A stretch of DNA of 64,000 nucleotides from assembly GCA_013407085.1 (NCBI GenBank), contig JACCGJ010013206.1, positions 60,173 through 124,172 of the forward strand. Direction: 5' to 3'. Numbering within the stretch: the stretch's first letter is position 1; every line of letters starts with the position of its first letter. The stretch is from Atriophallophorus winterbourni. Its lineage: Eukaryota > Platyhelminthes > Trematoda > Plagiorchiida > Microphallidae. The notes under the pieces are model-generated. The model was not told the DNA's origin. It ran no database searches and saw nothing but the letters and a program-made list of their open reading frames with translations. Made by a program: the position numbers and the translations under genes. Positions 11,270 through 22,230 of the stretch are shown one piece after another.

Positions 11270-13093
11270 TGGTAAATTTCGAGATACCTGCGAGGAATCA
11301 AGGAAAAACTTGGTCAAAGATTATGGTTCATGCTCTACCCAAAATCTGCTCAGACACCCACGTTCTATGGACTTCCGAAGATACATAAGGCAGGCATTCC
11401 CTTAAGGCCCATTGTAGACGGCATTGAATCCCCAAAACACGAATTGGCTAAGCACCTTGCTCAGCTTTTGGAAACATTAGTTGGTAACACGAATTCTATC
11501 AATAAGAACTCGTTTGATTTTGTTCGTCGCTTAAGTACCGTAGCAATTGGGGAGGATGAGATGATGGTTAGTTTTGACGTAAGCTCCTTGTTCACGAATG
11601 TTGACACTACAAGCGCTTTAGAATTAGTGAGGAAATCACTCAACTCCGATATGACCCTGAAGGATCGTACCAACTTGAGTGTACAACAAATCATCAACGG
11701 TGTAGCAATTTGTCTAAATATGAACCACTTCTTATTTAATGGACAGCTATACAAGCAAAACGATGGTTTAGCGATGGGCTCACCCATTTCTCCAGTGCTA
11801 GCGAATATGTACATGGAGCACTTCGAAGAGATAGCTTTGAGAAACGAAGCGTTAAACCAAAAATATGGTGGCGCTATGTCGACGATACATTCATCATCAT
11901 AAAGCGAAACAGACTAGAAGCATTTCATAGTTATCTCAATAGTTTGAATCCAAAAATCCATGTCACAAAAGAAACTGAGTCTACGGAAGGGACACTTCCG
12001 TTCTTGGACTGTCTCGCGCGAAAAGACAACGGCAAGATAAGAACAACGGTATATCGTAAGCCTATCTACACGGATGCCATTTTGAGATTTACATCTGCGC
12101 ACCCTAAAAGGGTATTTCAGTCCATAGCAAAATCACTATTCTACAAGGTTCACCGCCTCTGCAGCGATGATGCAGATAAGAGACGAGCCCATGAAGAAGT
12201 CAGTCGCCGACTTGCAAATCATGGTTACCCCAAGAGCTTAATTGAGCGCCAATTGAACCGAGTTAAACATCCGCAACCGGAGACGAAAAAGGTTTGGCGA
12301 GCTACGGTATCTCTACCGTATGTCAAAAGCGCCTCCGGAAGAATAAGTCGAATCTTGAATAGCGCAGGTATCAGAGTAACATATAAGGCAGGTAGAACTC
12401 TCCGCTCCGTTTTAATGCATTTCAAAGATACGACATCTTTAGGTTGTGCGACGAACTGCATCTTCCAAATCAACTGCGAGGGTTGCGCGGGTGTTTACAT
12501 TGGAGAAACATCTAGAGAACTCTGCACTAGGGTAAACGAACACAGTAAACGAGTGGGAGAGCGACCCCGCAATCCCAGTCAATATCAATCTCTGATCCGA
12601 AATTCGGCCCTAGCTGAACACGTGCTAGACACTGGACAGCGTAGATCTTGATAACGTGAAAGTGATAAGACGGGGTGTGAAATCTTATAGAGAAAGAATT
12701 CACGCCGGGCTGTTGAAATAACGAAGGCTGGGGCGAATGCGGTGAATAAGGTGGATGGGGCGGATATCTCAACAATCTGGCGTTCGGTTTTGCAGCGGAT
12801 TAGGATTAACGAACATCACACCTAATACGCACATGATTATTTAAGCAGTGTGTCGGCATACGCTGACCTGTACAATTAATAAACAATTAGGGATGAACAC
12901 AGCAATTAGGAGGTGGGATCAATTATCTTGATCTCCCTGTCCAGCTTAGTGAACTCAGGGTTGGTCGAAACAATGCCATTCATACCTGAGCACAGTTCGT
13001 ACCGACACCATTGGTCCGACGAAGCTTCTGTGTTCAGAAGCGAAACGTTACCAAAAACCTACCATAACCGATTCATTGCAAACTTTATTTTCA
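11270..13093 (+). mobile_element. Penelope-like element, right copy (longer)
   Basis: The + strand carries more of the reverse transcriptase than the left copy. FYGLPKIHKAGIPLRPIVDG lies near 11,360-11,420, SFDVSSLFTNVD near 11,570-11,605 and NDGLAMGSPISPVLANMYME near 11,760-11,820. One A is missing near 11,853-11,856 and shifts the frame just before YVDD; the frame resumes from about 11,944. The GIY-YIG endonuclease (GVYIGETSRELCTRVNEH) lies near 12,490-12,545 and the ORF stops at 12,651. A 3' untranslated part of about 440 bp follows and ends in a hammerhead-like motif. Homology with the left copy ends at 13,093. The N-terminal RT is missing, so this copy is also 5'-truncated. Confidence 0.9.
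13011..13054 (+). ncRNA. Hammerhead-like motif at Penelope-like terminus (right)
   Basis: TTGGT (13,011-13,015) pairs with ACCAA (13,050-13,054) as stem I. The core is CCGACGA (13,016-13,022), followed by an A. Stem II is GCTTCT (13,024-13,029) with AGAAGC (13,036-13,041), a perfect 6-bp pairing. Then come GAAA (13,042-13,045), C, and the cleavage triplet GTT (13,047-13,049). Stem III is minimal (ACGT). The second core base is C instead of T, so in-cis activity needs testing. Position and design match hammerheads described in Penelope-like retroelements. Confidence 0.75.
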
Positions 13094-14564
13094 ATTCACT
13101 AAAGTTTGCCAAAAATCCTTGTACAGTCGGTGTGATCGATTTTTAAGTGATACAAATGTTTTATGTGGAAATTACTGTTCAACTTTGAAGGGTTTGTGTT
13201 TTCATTAACTTAACAGGAATGCGAGTATATATAATGATAAACGATGATATCACTAGCCTTTCAAAATAAGTCTTACATTAGTGGTTAGAATTTTCAGCTC
13301 TCAAGATTTACTTTATTCGTAAACGATACTCATTTCCTGCCCGTGGTATCATTCTAAAATTTACATCTCACGCGACCACTATTGGAATCAACAACATGGA
13401 GTTCAGATAATCATCATTTCTCAATTTCCATGAACAATTAAGAAATCTTGAGGCGTGATCCTGACAGAATTCTGGAGGGATTACCAGTAGACTAAGTCTA
13501 ATCAAACGAAAGTATTACGGATTCTTGATTTATATAATATACCCATTTCTCACATTGGAAGTGGTGACTGCATACACTTAGAAAGCCTTCAACGCAGAAT
13601 TAGACAAATTACGTTAGAGTATACTTATCCATCATCTTACAAAGTAAGATGTAATGTACTAGACATAGACCAGCTATAACCGAATACAATTCGTCTTAGT
13701 CTGTTTCTTTAATGCTGAGTAATCACATAGAAATAAGTTAAACTTCGGACTTCCACAAACTGTCGACAGTGGAATCAGTATGTTTGACGCGAAGGAAAGA
13801 TACTTTTGCATATTTCTATTATTCGCGCTAAAGTTTGGCGCAAATTATACTTTATTCGCTATTCGGTGATTTGGATTTCTCCCCCAATCCATGTGCACAT
13901 CTACTAGAAAATTTAAAACACTTGTAAAATTTGTTACAGCTCCATAGCTATGCAAAAATTCTCAAGATAAACATCTCTTTTATCTGTGTATCTTGTCACT
14001 GTATTCCGGATTTCTGAATCCTCAGTATGTCATTCTACATTGACACCCAACTAGACCTGGTGATATTGCTTAGAATAGATTGGCCAGAAATGTGTCAGGT
14101 TAAGTAGGGTATAGGCATTGTGCATTACAACCTCGAACATGTCGAACAATCAACTATACTTGTTGCACCTTATTAAGTTTATTATATTCCTCCTGTTTAG
14201 TTTAAACACAATAATTTTGATTCTTTTATTCCAATTTCTATTCTTAAAAAATTAATATAAAAAATCAAAAAATTTCGAAATGTAAAAAGGTACTTTTTAT
14301 TATCTACTTATAACTGTGCACTATTTTCCGGGTCTAGGAATGTTTCATTTAAACATGAAACTTGTAAAACATTTGCTTGTATTTATAGAACCTCGTTAAG
14401 TGTATTACAGCAACTTTTCTTCCTATTAATTTATCTGATTAACTAGACCATAAACAGGTTTTCCTCAGAAAAGAAGTGATTGTTTTGAGTTTTGAAAATC
14501 AAAAAGTTGTTGCGTTTCAGTTAAACTGAAGTGAGGTGAACGTTTAAGGAAATTCGGTATATTT
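13094..14564. other. AT-rich sequence, nothing recognised
   Basis: No coding, RNA or repeat signature was found between the Penelope-like and CR1-like elements. Confidence 0.4.
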
Positions 14565-16468
14565 TCAAAGCGTGCAAAGCCTAGATTATAATTCGAACGC
14601 ATCTGCGCCATCACTTCAGTTTGCACTCACTGAACGCCCTTTCTGCCCTGACCCTACACACGATGTCGATTCTATATTGGCTAGCCTAGCATACAACAAG
14701 TCAGCAGGGCGAGATAGCATCCATCCACGAATGATCAGATTGCTAGCTCCTATATTAGCTGTGCCGATCACAGAACTTTTCACATCATCCCTCAGTCAGG
14801 TTACCCTTCCTTTGGACTGGAGAACAGCCGTTGTAGTGCCTATCCATATGGGAGAAGCTTCTTCAGCGGTCAAAAATGACCGCCCTGTTAGCCTCACAGG
14901 TTTACTTAGTAAGGTTATGGAAAGGTTGATCCGCGATAAAAAAATTGCATATCTAACTAAACACTCTCTTCTGAATGCCGCACAACACGGCTTCCTAAAA
15001 GGTAGGTCATGTCTGACTAATTTGTTGAGCTTTCTAAACGAGGTCACTAAGAAGATGGATGATGGTATAGCTGTGGAATTTTACTATCTCCACTTTAGTA
15101 AGGCTTTTGATTCAGTCAACAATAGGCTCTTGCTTCTCAAACTCTCAGCCATAGAAGTATCAGGAAACCTTCTGGGCTGGATTTTGTGCATTCCTTAGCG
15201 ACCGTTCCAATACTGTCAGGTTAGATGATACATACTCCACAAGTGCGCATATAACGAGTAGGGATCCCCAGTGCTCAGTCTTGGGGCCGTTGTTGTTCCT
15301 CATCTTCATTGATGATCTAGCCAACCAACTGCGCACACCTTGTTATATGTTTGCTGCCGACGTCGGTTGGTCGGATAACTGCAATCTGATAAGTGACGCA
15401 GAAGCTGTAACTGCATGGGTGGTTCAGTGGGACCTTCCCCTTAACCTAGATAAGAGTCACTTGCTCTCTACACTGGCAGGCAACATGATTGTCTCTACGC
15501 CCTCAGCCCACACGGAGTTCCGCATAGTAAAAACTATTAAGGACCGTGTAATCGTAGTCTCCGCAAACTTTAAGTGGGCTGATCAATGTGCTGCTGCGGC
15601 TCAAAGGGCCAGGAGGGAACTCTTTCGACTATGTACAGCCCTCACATGCAGAAAATCGGAGGTGCTGCTGTCCCTCTACAAGGCAATAGTAAGGAACACA
15701 TTTAAAATAATGTATCCATCCTTTGAATCCATATTACCAGAAGGATATCGTGCAGCTATACACGGTACAGATGCTGGCCACTCGCATGTTCGAGCGGTTA
15801 TCATACACTAATTATGAAAATCGTCTATTAGCATTAGGACTTTTCTCGCTTAGGAGGAGGCAACTAAGGGAGATCATATAAAGACATTTAAGGTTGTCAA
15901 AGCATTAAGTTGTCTCGAATTCGATGACTTCTTTAGATTCTCTCCTTTGATTGGTGCACGAGGGCAGAGTCTAAAGCTAAGTAAACAGCACACCAGGCTC
16001 GATTCCATAACGCAATTCTTTAGCGTCCGTATAGTGAACGCGTGGAACTCACTTCCCGCAGAACTAATCTCGGCAACTCAAGTAATTGCGTTCAAGCGGT
16101 AGCAGGTGCTCCTTCTGGAGAAATACGCTCAAGACAATATCCGAACACATTTATTGTCAAAAACCACAAAAAATCATTTTGAAAATCATTTTGAAACACA
16201 CAGAAGCGTTTCTTTTTCGTTTATTCGTTTTCGAAATAAACTGCTGTTCCTCGTCTTTTTATTCTATTGGACATCCAACATGCAATAACTCTCTCATCTT
16301 TCGGTGATCAGACCTCTCCCATCTTACATTCACAGGTACATACGCCTGTGCACCCTACGAATCAATCCTGGTAGTGGCGGGTGTTTTCAAGCACACCTCC
16401 GAAAGAATCTGGGCCATAGTTTTGACTTGATCGACTATCGCCCTGTGATACTGATACTGATACTGACA
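14565..16468 (+). mobile_element. CR1-like non-LTR retrotransposon, 5'-truncated
   Basis: The + strand carries a Jockey/CR1-type reverse transcriptase. AYNKSAGRDSIHPRMIRLL lies near 14,690-14,745, HFSKAFDSVNN near 15,090-15,125 and VLGPLLFLIFIDDL near 15,275-15,315. The catalytic box is damaged (FAADVGW for the usual FADD..). A frameshift near 15,180-15,195 and later stops break the frame. The C-terminal signature WNSLPAELI is readable near 16,045-16,075. A 3' UTR of about 350 bp ends in a (TGATAC)n tail, the short-repeat type of tail typical of the CR1 group. No endonuclease domain remains. This copy is inactive and lies directly upstream of hexokinase. Confidence 0.85.
16445..16465 (+). repeat. 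(TGATAC)n 3' tail of the CR1-like element
   Basis: Three to four copies of TGATAC mark the 3' terminus of the element and fix its orientation. Confidence 0.7.
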
Positions 16469-16831
16469 ATTATTTTTTTAAGGAATAATTTCCAGGATAA
16501 TTGTCACTGAAATTTATTAAAATCAGAGTCAGCCATTATCATTATTTTCATTTTACAGAACAAAGCAGGCATATTCTGGTTCAGATAATATTTTTTTATT
16601 TTCGATGGATTAGTGTTACCTATTTTACAATAAATAATATTTTTCGATCGATTGACTTGAAGGTATATATATATATGGGTAAAAGAAATACATGAAATGT
16701 GTTAAAAATGTATTTTGTGTGTTGCTATTTTCAGTTTTTATTTGATTATTTTTGATTCATTTTTCATTTTTATTTTGTTTGTCCGATATTTTGTTTTAAC
16801 TAATAACTGTAAATAACATCACCGAGAACAC

Positions 16832-16839
16832 TATTTAAA
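16832..16839 (+). promoter_or_regulatory. Possible TATA-like box of hexokinase
   Basis: TATTTAAA lies 43 nt upstream of the hexokinase ATG. A pyrimidine-rich stretch ending in CACATAG (AG at 16,866-16,867) follows and could instead be a trans-splice acceptor, since trematodes trans-splice some mRNAs. Neither role can be decided from sequence alone. Confidence 0.25.
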
Positions 16840-16881
16840 CTCAGTTTGTAGTTCTCGCATTCACATAGTTTGCTGCTCGCA

Positions 16882-18921
16882 ATGGTTCCGTCTGACGAAA
16901 AAACCTTCCAAAAAGTCTGCGACTTTTTAAAGCCGTTGAATTTGACTGTTGAAGATTATGAAAAATTTTGTCAACTAATGGGTGATGCAATGACTCGTGG
17001 ACTTCAAAAATCCGAAAAATCTTCTATAATGATGTACCCATCGTATGTTACGAAAATCCCTGATGGCACTGGTAAGATTTCTAAATTATTCTGATTGCTT
17101 TAGAAACTGGTAAATATTTAGCACTCGATCTTGGAGGGACGAACTACCGCGTGCTTCTTGTACAACTACCTGGTAAGAAAGCCCCGCCAGTTATTGAAGA
17201 AAGAGCCTACGCCATTCCACATAAAATTATGTCCGGTGCAGGAAATAGTGTAAGTAAGATTATTTTGTATTGTTGACTAATTTATATCTGTCTATCATCA
17301 TCTTTGTCAAATTTTCATTTTTATATTACAGTGCACTATATATATGTACTATTACTTCGCTCTACTTTTGTATTTCAGTTATTTGAATACATCGCAAAAA
17401 CGCTGGCAGATTTTCTGAAGAGTCATGATTTGGCTGATGAAGAATTGACACTTGGATTCACTTTTTCATTTCCATGCAAGCAGACCGGCTTAACAAAAGC
17501 TGAGTTGGTCCGCTGGACCAAAGGCTTCACGGCTGATGGTGTCGTCGGACAAAACGTTGCAGAATTGCTACAAAATGCTATAGATAAAATGGTTCGTTTT
17601 TATTTCAGGCTAATTTAAATTCGATCCAACATTTTTATTTATAAGCCCTGCTACAATATTACTAATAAATAAACCATTTTAATCGAATATATTCAATGCG
17701 ATCACATGTAATCTGCTTCTAATTTTCAGGGTTGTAAAGTGAAATGCGTTGCAGTTGTCAACGATACCGTAGGCACGTTGGCGTCTTGTGCGTTAGAGGA
17801 CAAAAAATGTGCAATCGGTTTGATTGTTGGTAGGTTGTTATCTATATTGTCTAATTTTAATATTGCAAATTTGAAACATATGAGTCGAACTCACTTTTTA
17901 TTCACAATTACTTCAGGTACTGGTACTAATGCTGCGTATATTGAAAGAAGAGAGCGAGTTGAAAATATGGAAGGTGAACACGCCCCACAGGTCGTAATTA
18001 ACACTGAATGGGGTGCTTTTGGAGAAGATGGGGAATTTGAAGAATTTCGAACAGAGTACGATAAAGCTGTGGACGCTGAAAGTTTGCACCCCGGGAAACA
18101 ACTGTAAGCATGAATAAAAATTTTAATCTTAAGCGATATTGATTCAAATTTATCTGACCGTTTTTTTCTGTCAGTTTTGAAAAAATGGTTTCTGGAATGT
18201 ACCTCGGTGAAATCGTTCGTCATATTCTTGTCCGCTTGGTTGAAGAAGGTTTGCTTTTCCGTGGTCAGATGCCCGATGAACTATTGCGAAGAGATTCAGT
18301 ATTGACCAAATACCTTACGGAAACTGAACGGTTAGCCATATTTGTGTGTCATAATTTAAATAATTAGTTGTGGTTTTTTATTGCAATTATTGTTTATTTC
18401 CTTCCGCTAATTTCAGTGACCCCGAACATCTTGTATACAGTACGACATTCATGTTAACGGAGGAATTGAATGTTCCTGTGGTTGAACCAATTGACAGTCG
18501 AATTGTCCGTTATGCCTGCGAACTGGTTTGTAAAAGAGCAGCTTATCTGGCTGGCGCGGGTAAGTTTTTATAGAAATTTCGTCCTTCAAACTAAGGGAGT
18601 GATTAATCAAATAATTATACGTTTTCCAGGTATTGCCAGCCTACTTCGTAGAATGAAGCGAACCGAGGTTACAGTTGGAATCGATGGTTCGCTGTATAAA
18701 TTTCACCCGAAATTCCGTGAACGAATGACCGATATTATTGACAAATTGCGGCCAAAGAATACAGTGGTGAGTATTTATTCGAGTTTTTATTTTTAATCTT
18801 TACACATATTCATCACATTTCAAATAAACACTATTTATTTCAGTTCCGTCTCCGTTTGTCGGAAGATGGCAGCGGCAAAGGGGCAGCGGCAATTGCGGCA
18901 GCAGCAATGCGTTCGGACTAA
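16882..18921 (+). CDS. HK: Hexokinase, nine exons
   Basis: Phosphorylates glucose with ATP in the first step of glycolysis (cytosolic); trematodes living on host glucose depend on it. Exons: 16,882-17,071; 17,104-17,249; 17,379-17,591; 17,730-17,829; 17,917-18,103; 18,175-18,330; 18,417-18,559; 18,630-18,766; 18,844-18,921. All introns are GT-AG and all phases agree, giving 449 residues, the usual size of the single-domain ~50-kDa schistosome enzyme. Visible motifs: LDLGGTNYR (residues 71-79, ATP phosphate loop), the hexokinase signature LGFTFSFPC...RWTKGF (137-162), VNDTVGT with the catalytic Asp195, VGTGTN (216-221), NTEWGAFG, and SEDGSGKGAA near the C-terminus. The ATG at 16,882 was chosen because it gives the expected N-terminus. 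No key residue is missing. Confidence 0.97.
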
Positions 18922-20770
18922 TCCTGAAATTCGCTATCTCCATTATACATTTTTGTGTCTCATTGTCTGTCCATTCAAATCTTATTTGTGAATTTTTCGC
19001 TATCAAACTTTACTACTCGATTTTTTTATTTTATTTCTGTTTAGTTATCAGTGTGTAGATAGTGCTCATTATCTTTGCCTTTGTAATCTTTTCGGCTGCT
19101 CTCAAGTCTGATTCAATATGGAAGCAAATCTTTAAAGGCCCCACACCACGGAGAACGTAATTTCGTAGTTGGAAACAAACTAACAACAATCTCCTACTTC
19201 ACACCATACCTCAGTTCTGTTAGCTATTTTTGTTATTCTTGATGTCTAGCTCTTTTGTTGGACTTTTGATTTTGCTATTATTCTATCATAGCTGTCTTTT
19301 GGTTCAAAAAATGGTTTTCAAACAACTAACGTAATAGTTATTACTTTGATGTCTGCAGGGCGCCACTTGAGATAAATTATACATTGCAAAATTGGTGAAT
19401 ATGAATAGAGCACCACTAGATAGGGGCCGTTCGTATCTTCAATTCGGTGATGAAGTATCTTTTATATTTACCCTTTTTCTTTTAATTTCTCATCAGTCTC
19501 CGAATATGTGATCGCTGGTTTGAAATGAGTTAATGTAACTTTTAAATGATTCCAGATCAAATTCAGGCTGCGTAAATGAATAACGCCTGGTTAACGATAA
19601 ATGAGTTCAGATTTTCAAAGAAATAATAATGGACAGCTCATACACACACGGCTCTTTTTAGGGATTTTTCATCAAATAATTGAACCGAAATACACATTTT
19701 GCAGAGATTTCCTGTTTTAGCTGTATAGCTCATCCTTTTGCTGTTATCTAACGTGGGTGTCTTCACCAGCATCCGAATTCTTACGGAATTCTAAGTGGTA
19801 ACAATTACAGAAGTATTTTTTCTTAATCAATAATGTGTCAGAATTGTTTCGGAACTATATACGATTAATTTATTCGACTGTAGAAATGGAATAAGGCACC
19901 AATGTACTGCAACTAGTGATGAGCTATTACTTGGGTGTTATCTTCATTGATATGTTCTTCGTCTACTCTAGAGCAAATAGTTAGTGCGTTCTATCAAAAC
20001 ATTTTGCAATATAGCTGACTTCCTATTCGCATACCATGTAGCTTTTTTAGAAAAATTATATCAAACGCAATAGACGTTTGTAAATAGTTTTTTTCATCAT
20101 CCAGTGCATTGGACGGGATGAAATTTCAGACTTTTGTGGCTATTGTATCGTATTATTTCAAGTCAACTCATGGAACAAAACCGTCAGGATGTATGTAACA
20201 TGGATCAATGGTAGGTTAAGCTTCGGTTTTTTAATAAAGGTCTTGAGACAATATTCGTGACTTCAAGCTTTTTCACTGTGCACAACCCATGAACGGTTAC
20301 GTGCTATCTCATAATTAGAAATCACAATTCGTTGATTATACAAAGCACGAAACCTAATGGTCTGTATCAGTTGTATCCTAAATTTCAACGAATGAAAGTT
20401 AATTTTTCATTAAATTGAGTGTTTGTTTGGCTTCAAACAATCTCAGAAATGCTGTTTCAATTTATTAGAGACAAAAATATTAGTCAGTGGTGCGCTGTTT
20501 ACTAATGTTATTGTTTCTCACGGAAGCTAACATATATTCCGAGAAGAAATATTTGTTATTTCTAAATAGCATCCTTTAAATTTCTATGCTTGTCGGTATG
20601 AAGCATGCGAGCACATAATTGAATGTAGATTTGAGTAGTGTTGATAATTAGATGTGCAGATTGATTTTCTATTGCCTGAAGTTTGAAACAGGAACGCGCA
20701 ATTCCAAACCATTAAAACCACATGAATTTTTGCACTAGGTATTACCGGAATGAGAGACAAAATCGTTGAC
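18922..20770. other. Hexokinase 3' flank, then AT-rich sequence
   Basis: The first few hundred bases are T-rich and probably hold the 3' UTR. No canonical AATAAA was found close to the stop codon. Nothing else was recognised. Confidence 0.4.
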
Positions 20771-22230
20771 GTTCTGGGACACCAGTTCTTTGTTGACCTA
20801 CTTCGGTCAATGTCGAGCATGGATGTACTTGACAATCGCATGCATTTTCATGTTCTACAGCTTTTCGAATGACTAAACAGTTTGATTCGGGAGGAACAAT
20901 CTCTCCCGCAGAAACGATAGGCAGAATTCGGTCGTTGGGCGTCAGTTGGCTTGATTTGCGTTCAGCAGCCAAGAGCTGTATCTGCTCCACCCCAGCATGC
21001 AGACCACGCTTTACACAATGCCTCCCATGTGAGCGGTCAGTAGCAAGTTCTCACCAGCTCGCGGGTCAATGTCAAGGACATTCATGTCTCTTTGGCAAAC
21101 GTCATTTTACCGCAATTCACCATAGAGTAGATCTTTCGGAATACGACAATTTTCCATTCTGTAGGCGTGGCTATGCCATCATAGGCGGCGCTGTCGTAGT
21201 CGCATAAACATGCTCTGTATACCAGGTTTTGAAAGCACGTCAGCATTAATCACTTTGTCCATCCACGATATGTTCAAGATACTACGGATGCTTCGTAGAT
21301 GGAAATCATTCAGCTTCCGTTCGTGTCTGGCGTTGGTGGTCCAGGTTATACTGCCGTAGAGTAAAGCATTTAGTACGTACACGCTGTATACCATCATCGT
21401 TGCCTCTACAGTCAACTTGCGGTTACTACAAACGCGAGAGTTCAATCGGGACCAAATGACAGCTGCTCTGCCAATCCGCTATCAATCTCCGTGTCTAGCA
21501 AGCGGTTATCCGCAATGTTTAAACCAAGATATGTGAAATGATGTACTTGTTCAAGCTGACAGTTTCCAACAGCCATTATTGCAGGTGATACAATCGCTTG
21601 ACCAAGGAATTCGGCCTCGCTCATGCTGATTGATAGCCCAGTCTTTGAATGCCGACAAAAAACAGTCTATTAGCGCCTGGAGGTGTTCTTGGTAGTAGGC
21701 AATAATGTCTGTATTGCGGGCAAACAGTGGATCACGGATTAGCACTTCCAGTACCTCGGTTTATGATTTCTACCGGTTCATGTTGAAAGCTTGCCATCAC
21801 TTCGCGTGCGTAGGTAAATGCCTTATGTTCTCGTCCTAAAAGCGTGCTTCAGAAGCAGAGCAAAGAAAATGCCAAACAGCGTGGGAGCAAGTACACAACC
21901 TTGTTTGAAGCCTCGGTGAATTTCAAAGGCTTCTAAAATGCAACCGTTAAAATGGACTGAGCACTTCATGCCAGAGTTTGAGCATGTTTGGAGGTCAGCC
22001 TATCTGATCAAGCATTTAGAAAAGACCCTCCTTTTTAACGTAGCCGAAAGCATTAGTTAAATCGATAAAAACAGCTTATAATATTATTAGCAGTCCCCTA
22101 CACTTTTCTTGAAGTTTTCTCAGTGAGAAGATCATGTCAACGGTTGATCTTCACCTGCGGAAGCCACATTGAGATTCGGAGTAAATTCCATCAGCTAAAT
22201 CTTGTAGCCAGATCACACCAGTTCTTTAAC
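20771..22230 (-). mobile_element. Family D non-LTR retrotransposon (CCHC-ended), degenerate
   Basis: The - strand remnant covers reverse transcriptase through the 3' end. A stretch like GGRSTVDMIFSLRQLQ survives near 22,120-22,180 and a damaged YADD region near 21,690-21,740. The connector LNALLYGS...ARHERKLNDFHLR lies near 21,290-21,380. The C-terminal zinc finger remnant starts with CGRDC at about 20,910-20,880. It is the same family as 29.3-32.7 kb. Multiple frameshifts; inactive. Confidence 0.75.

Noticed and set aside
20869..21207. 112-aa + strand open frame
   Set aside because: It is the antisense shadow of the family D retrotransposon on the - strand.
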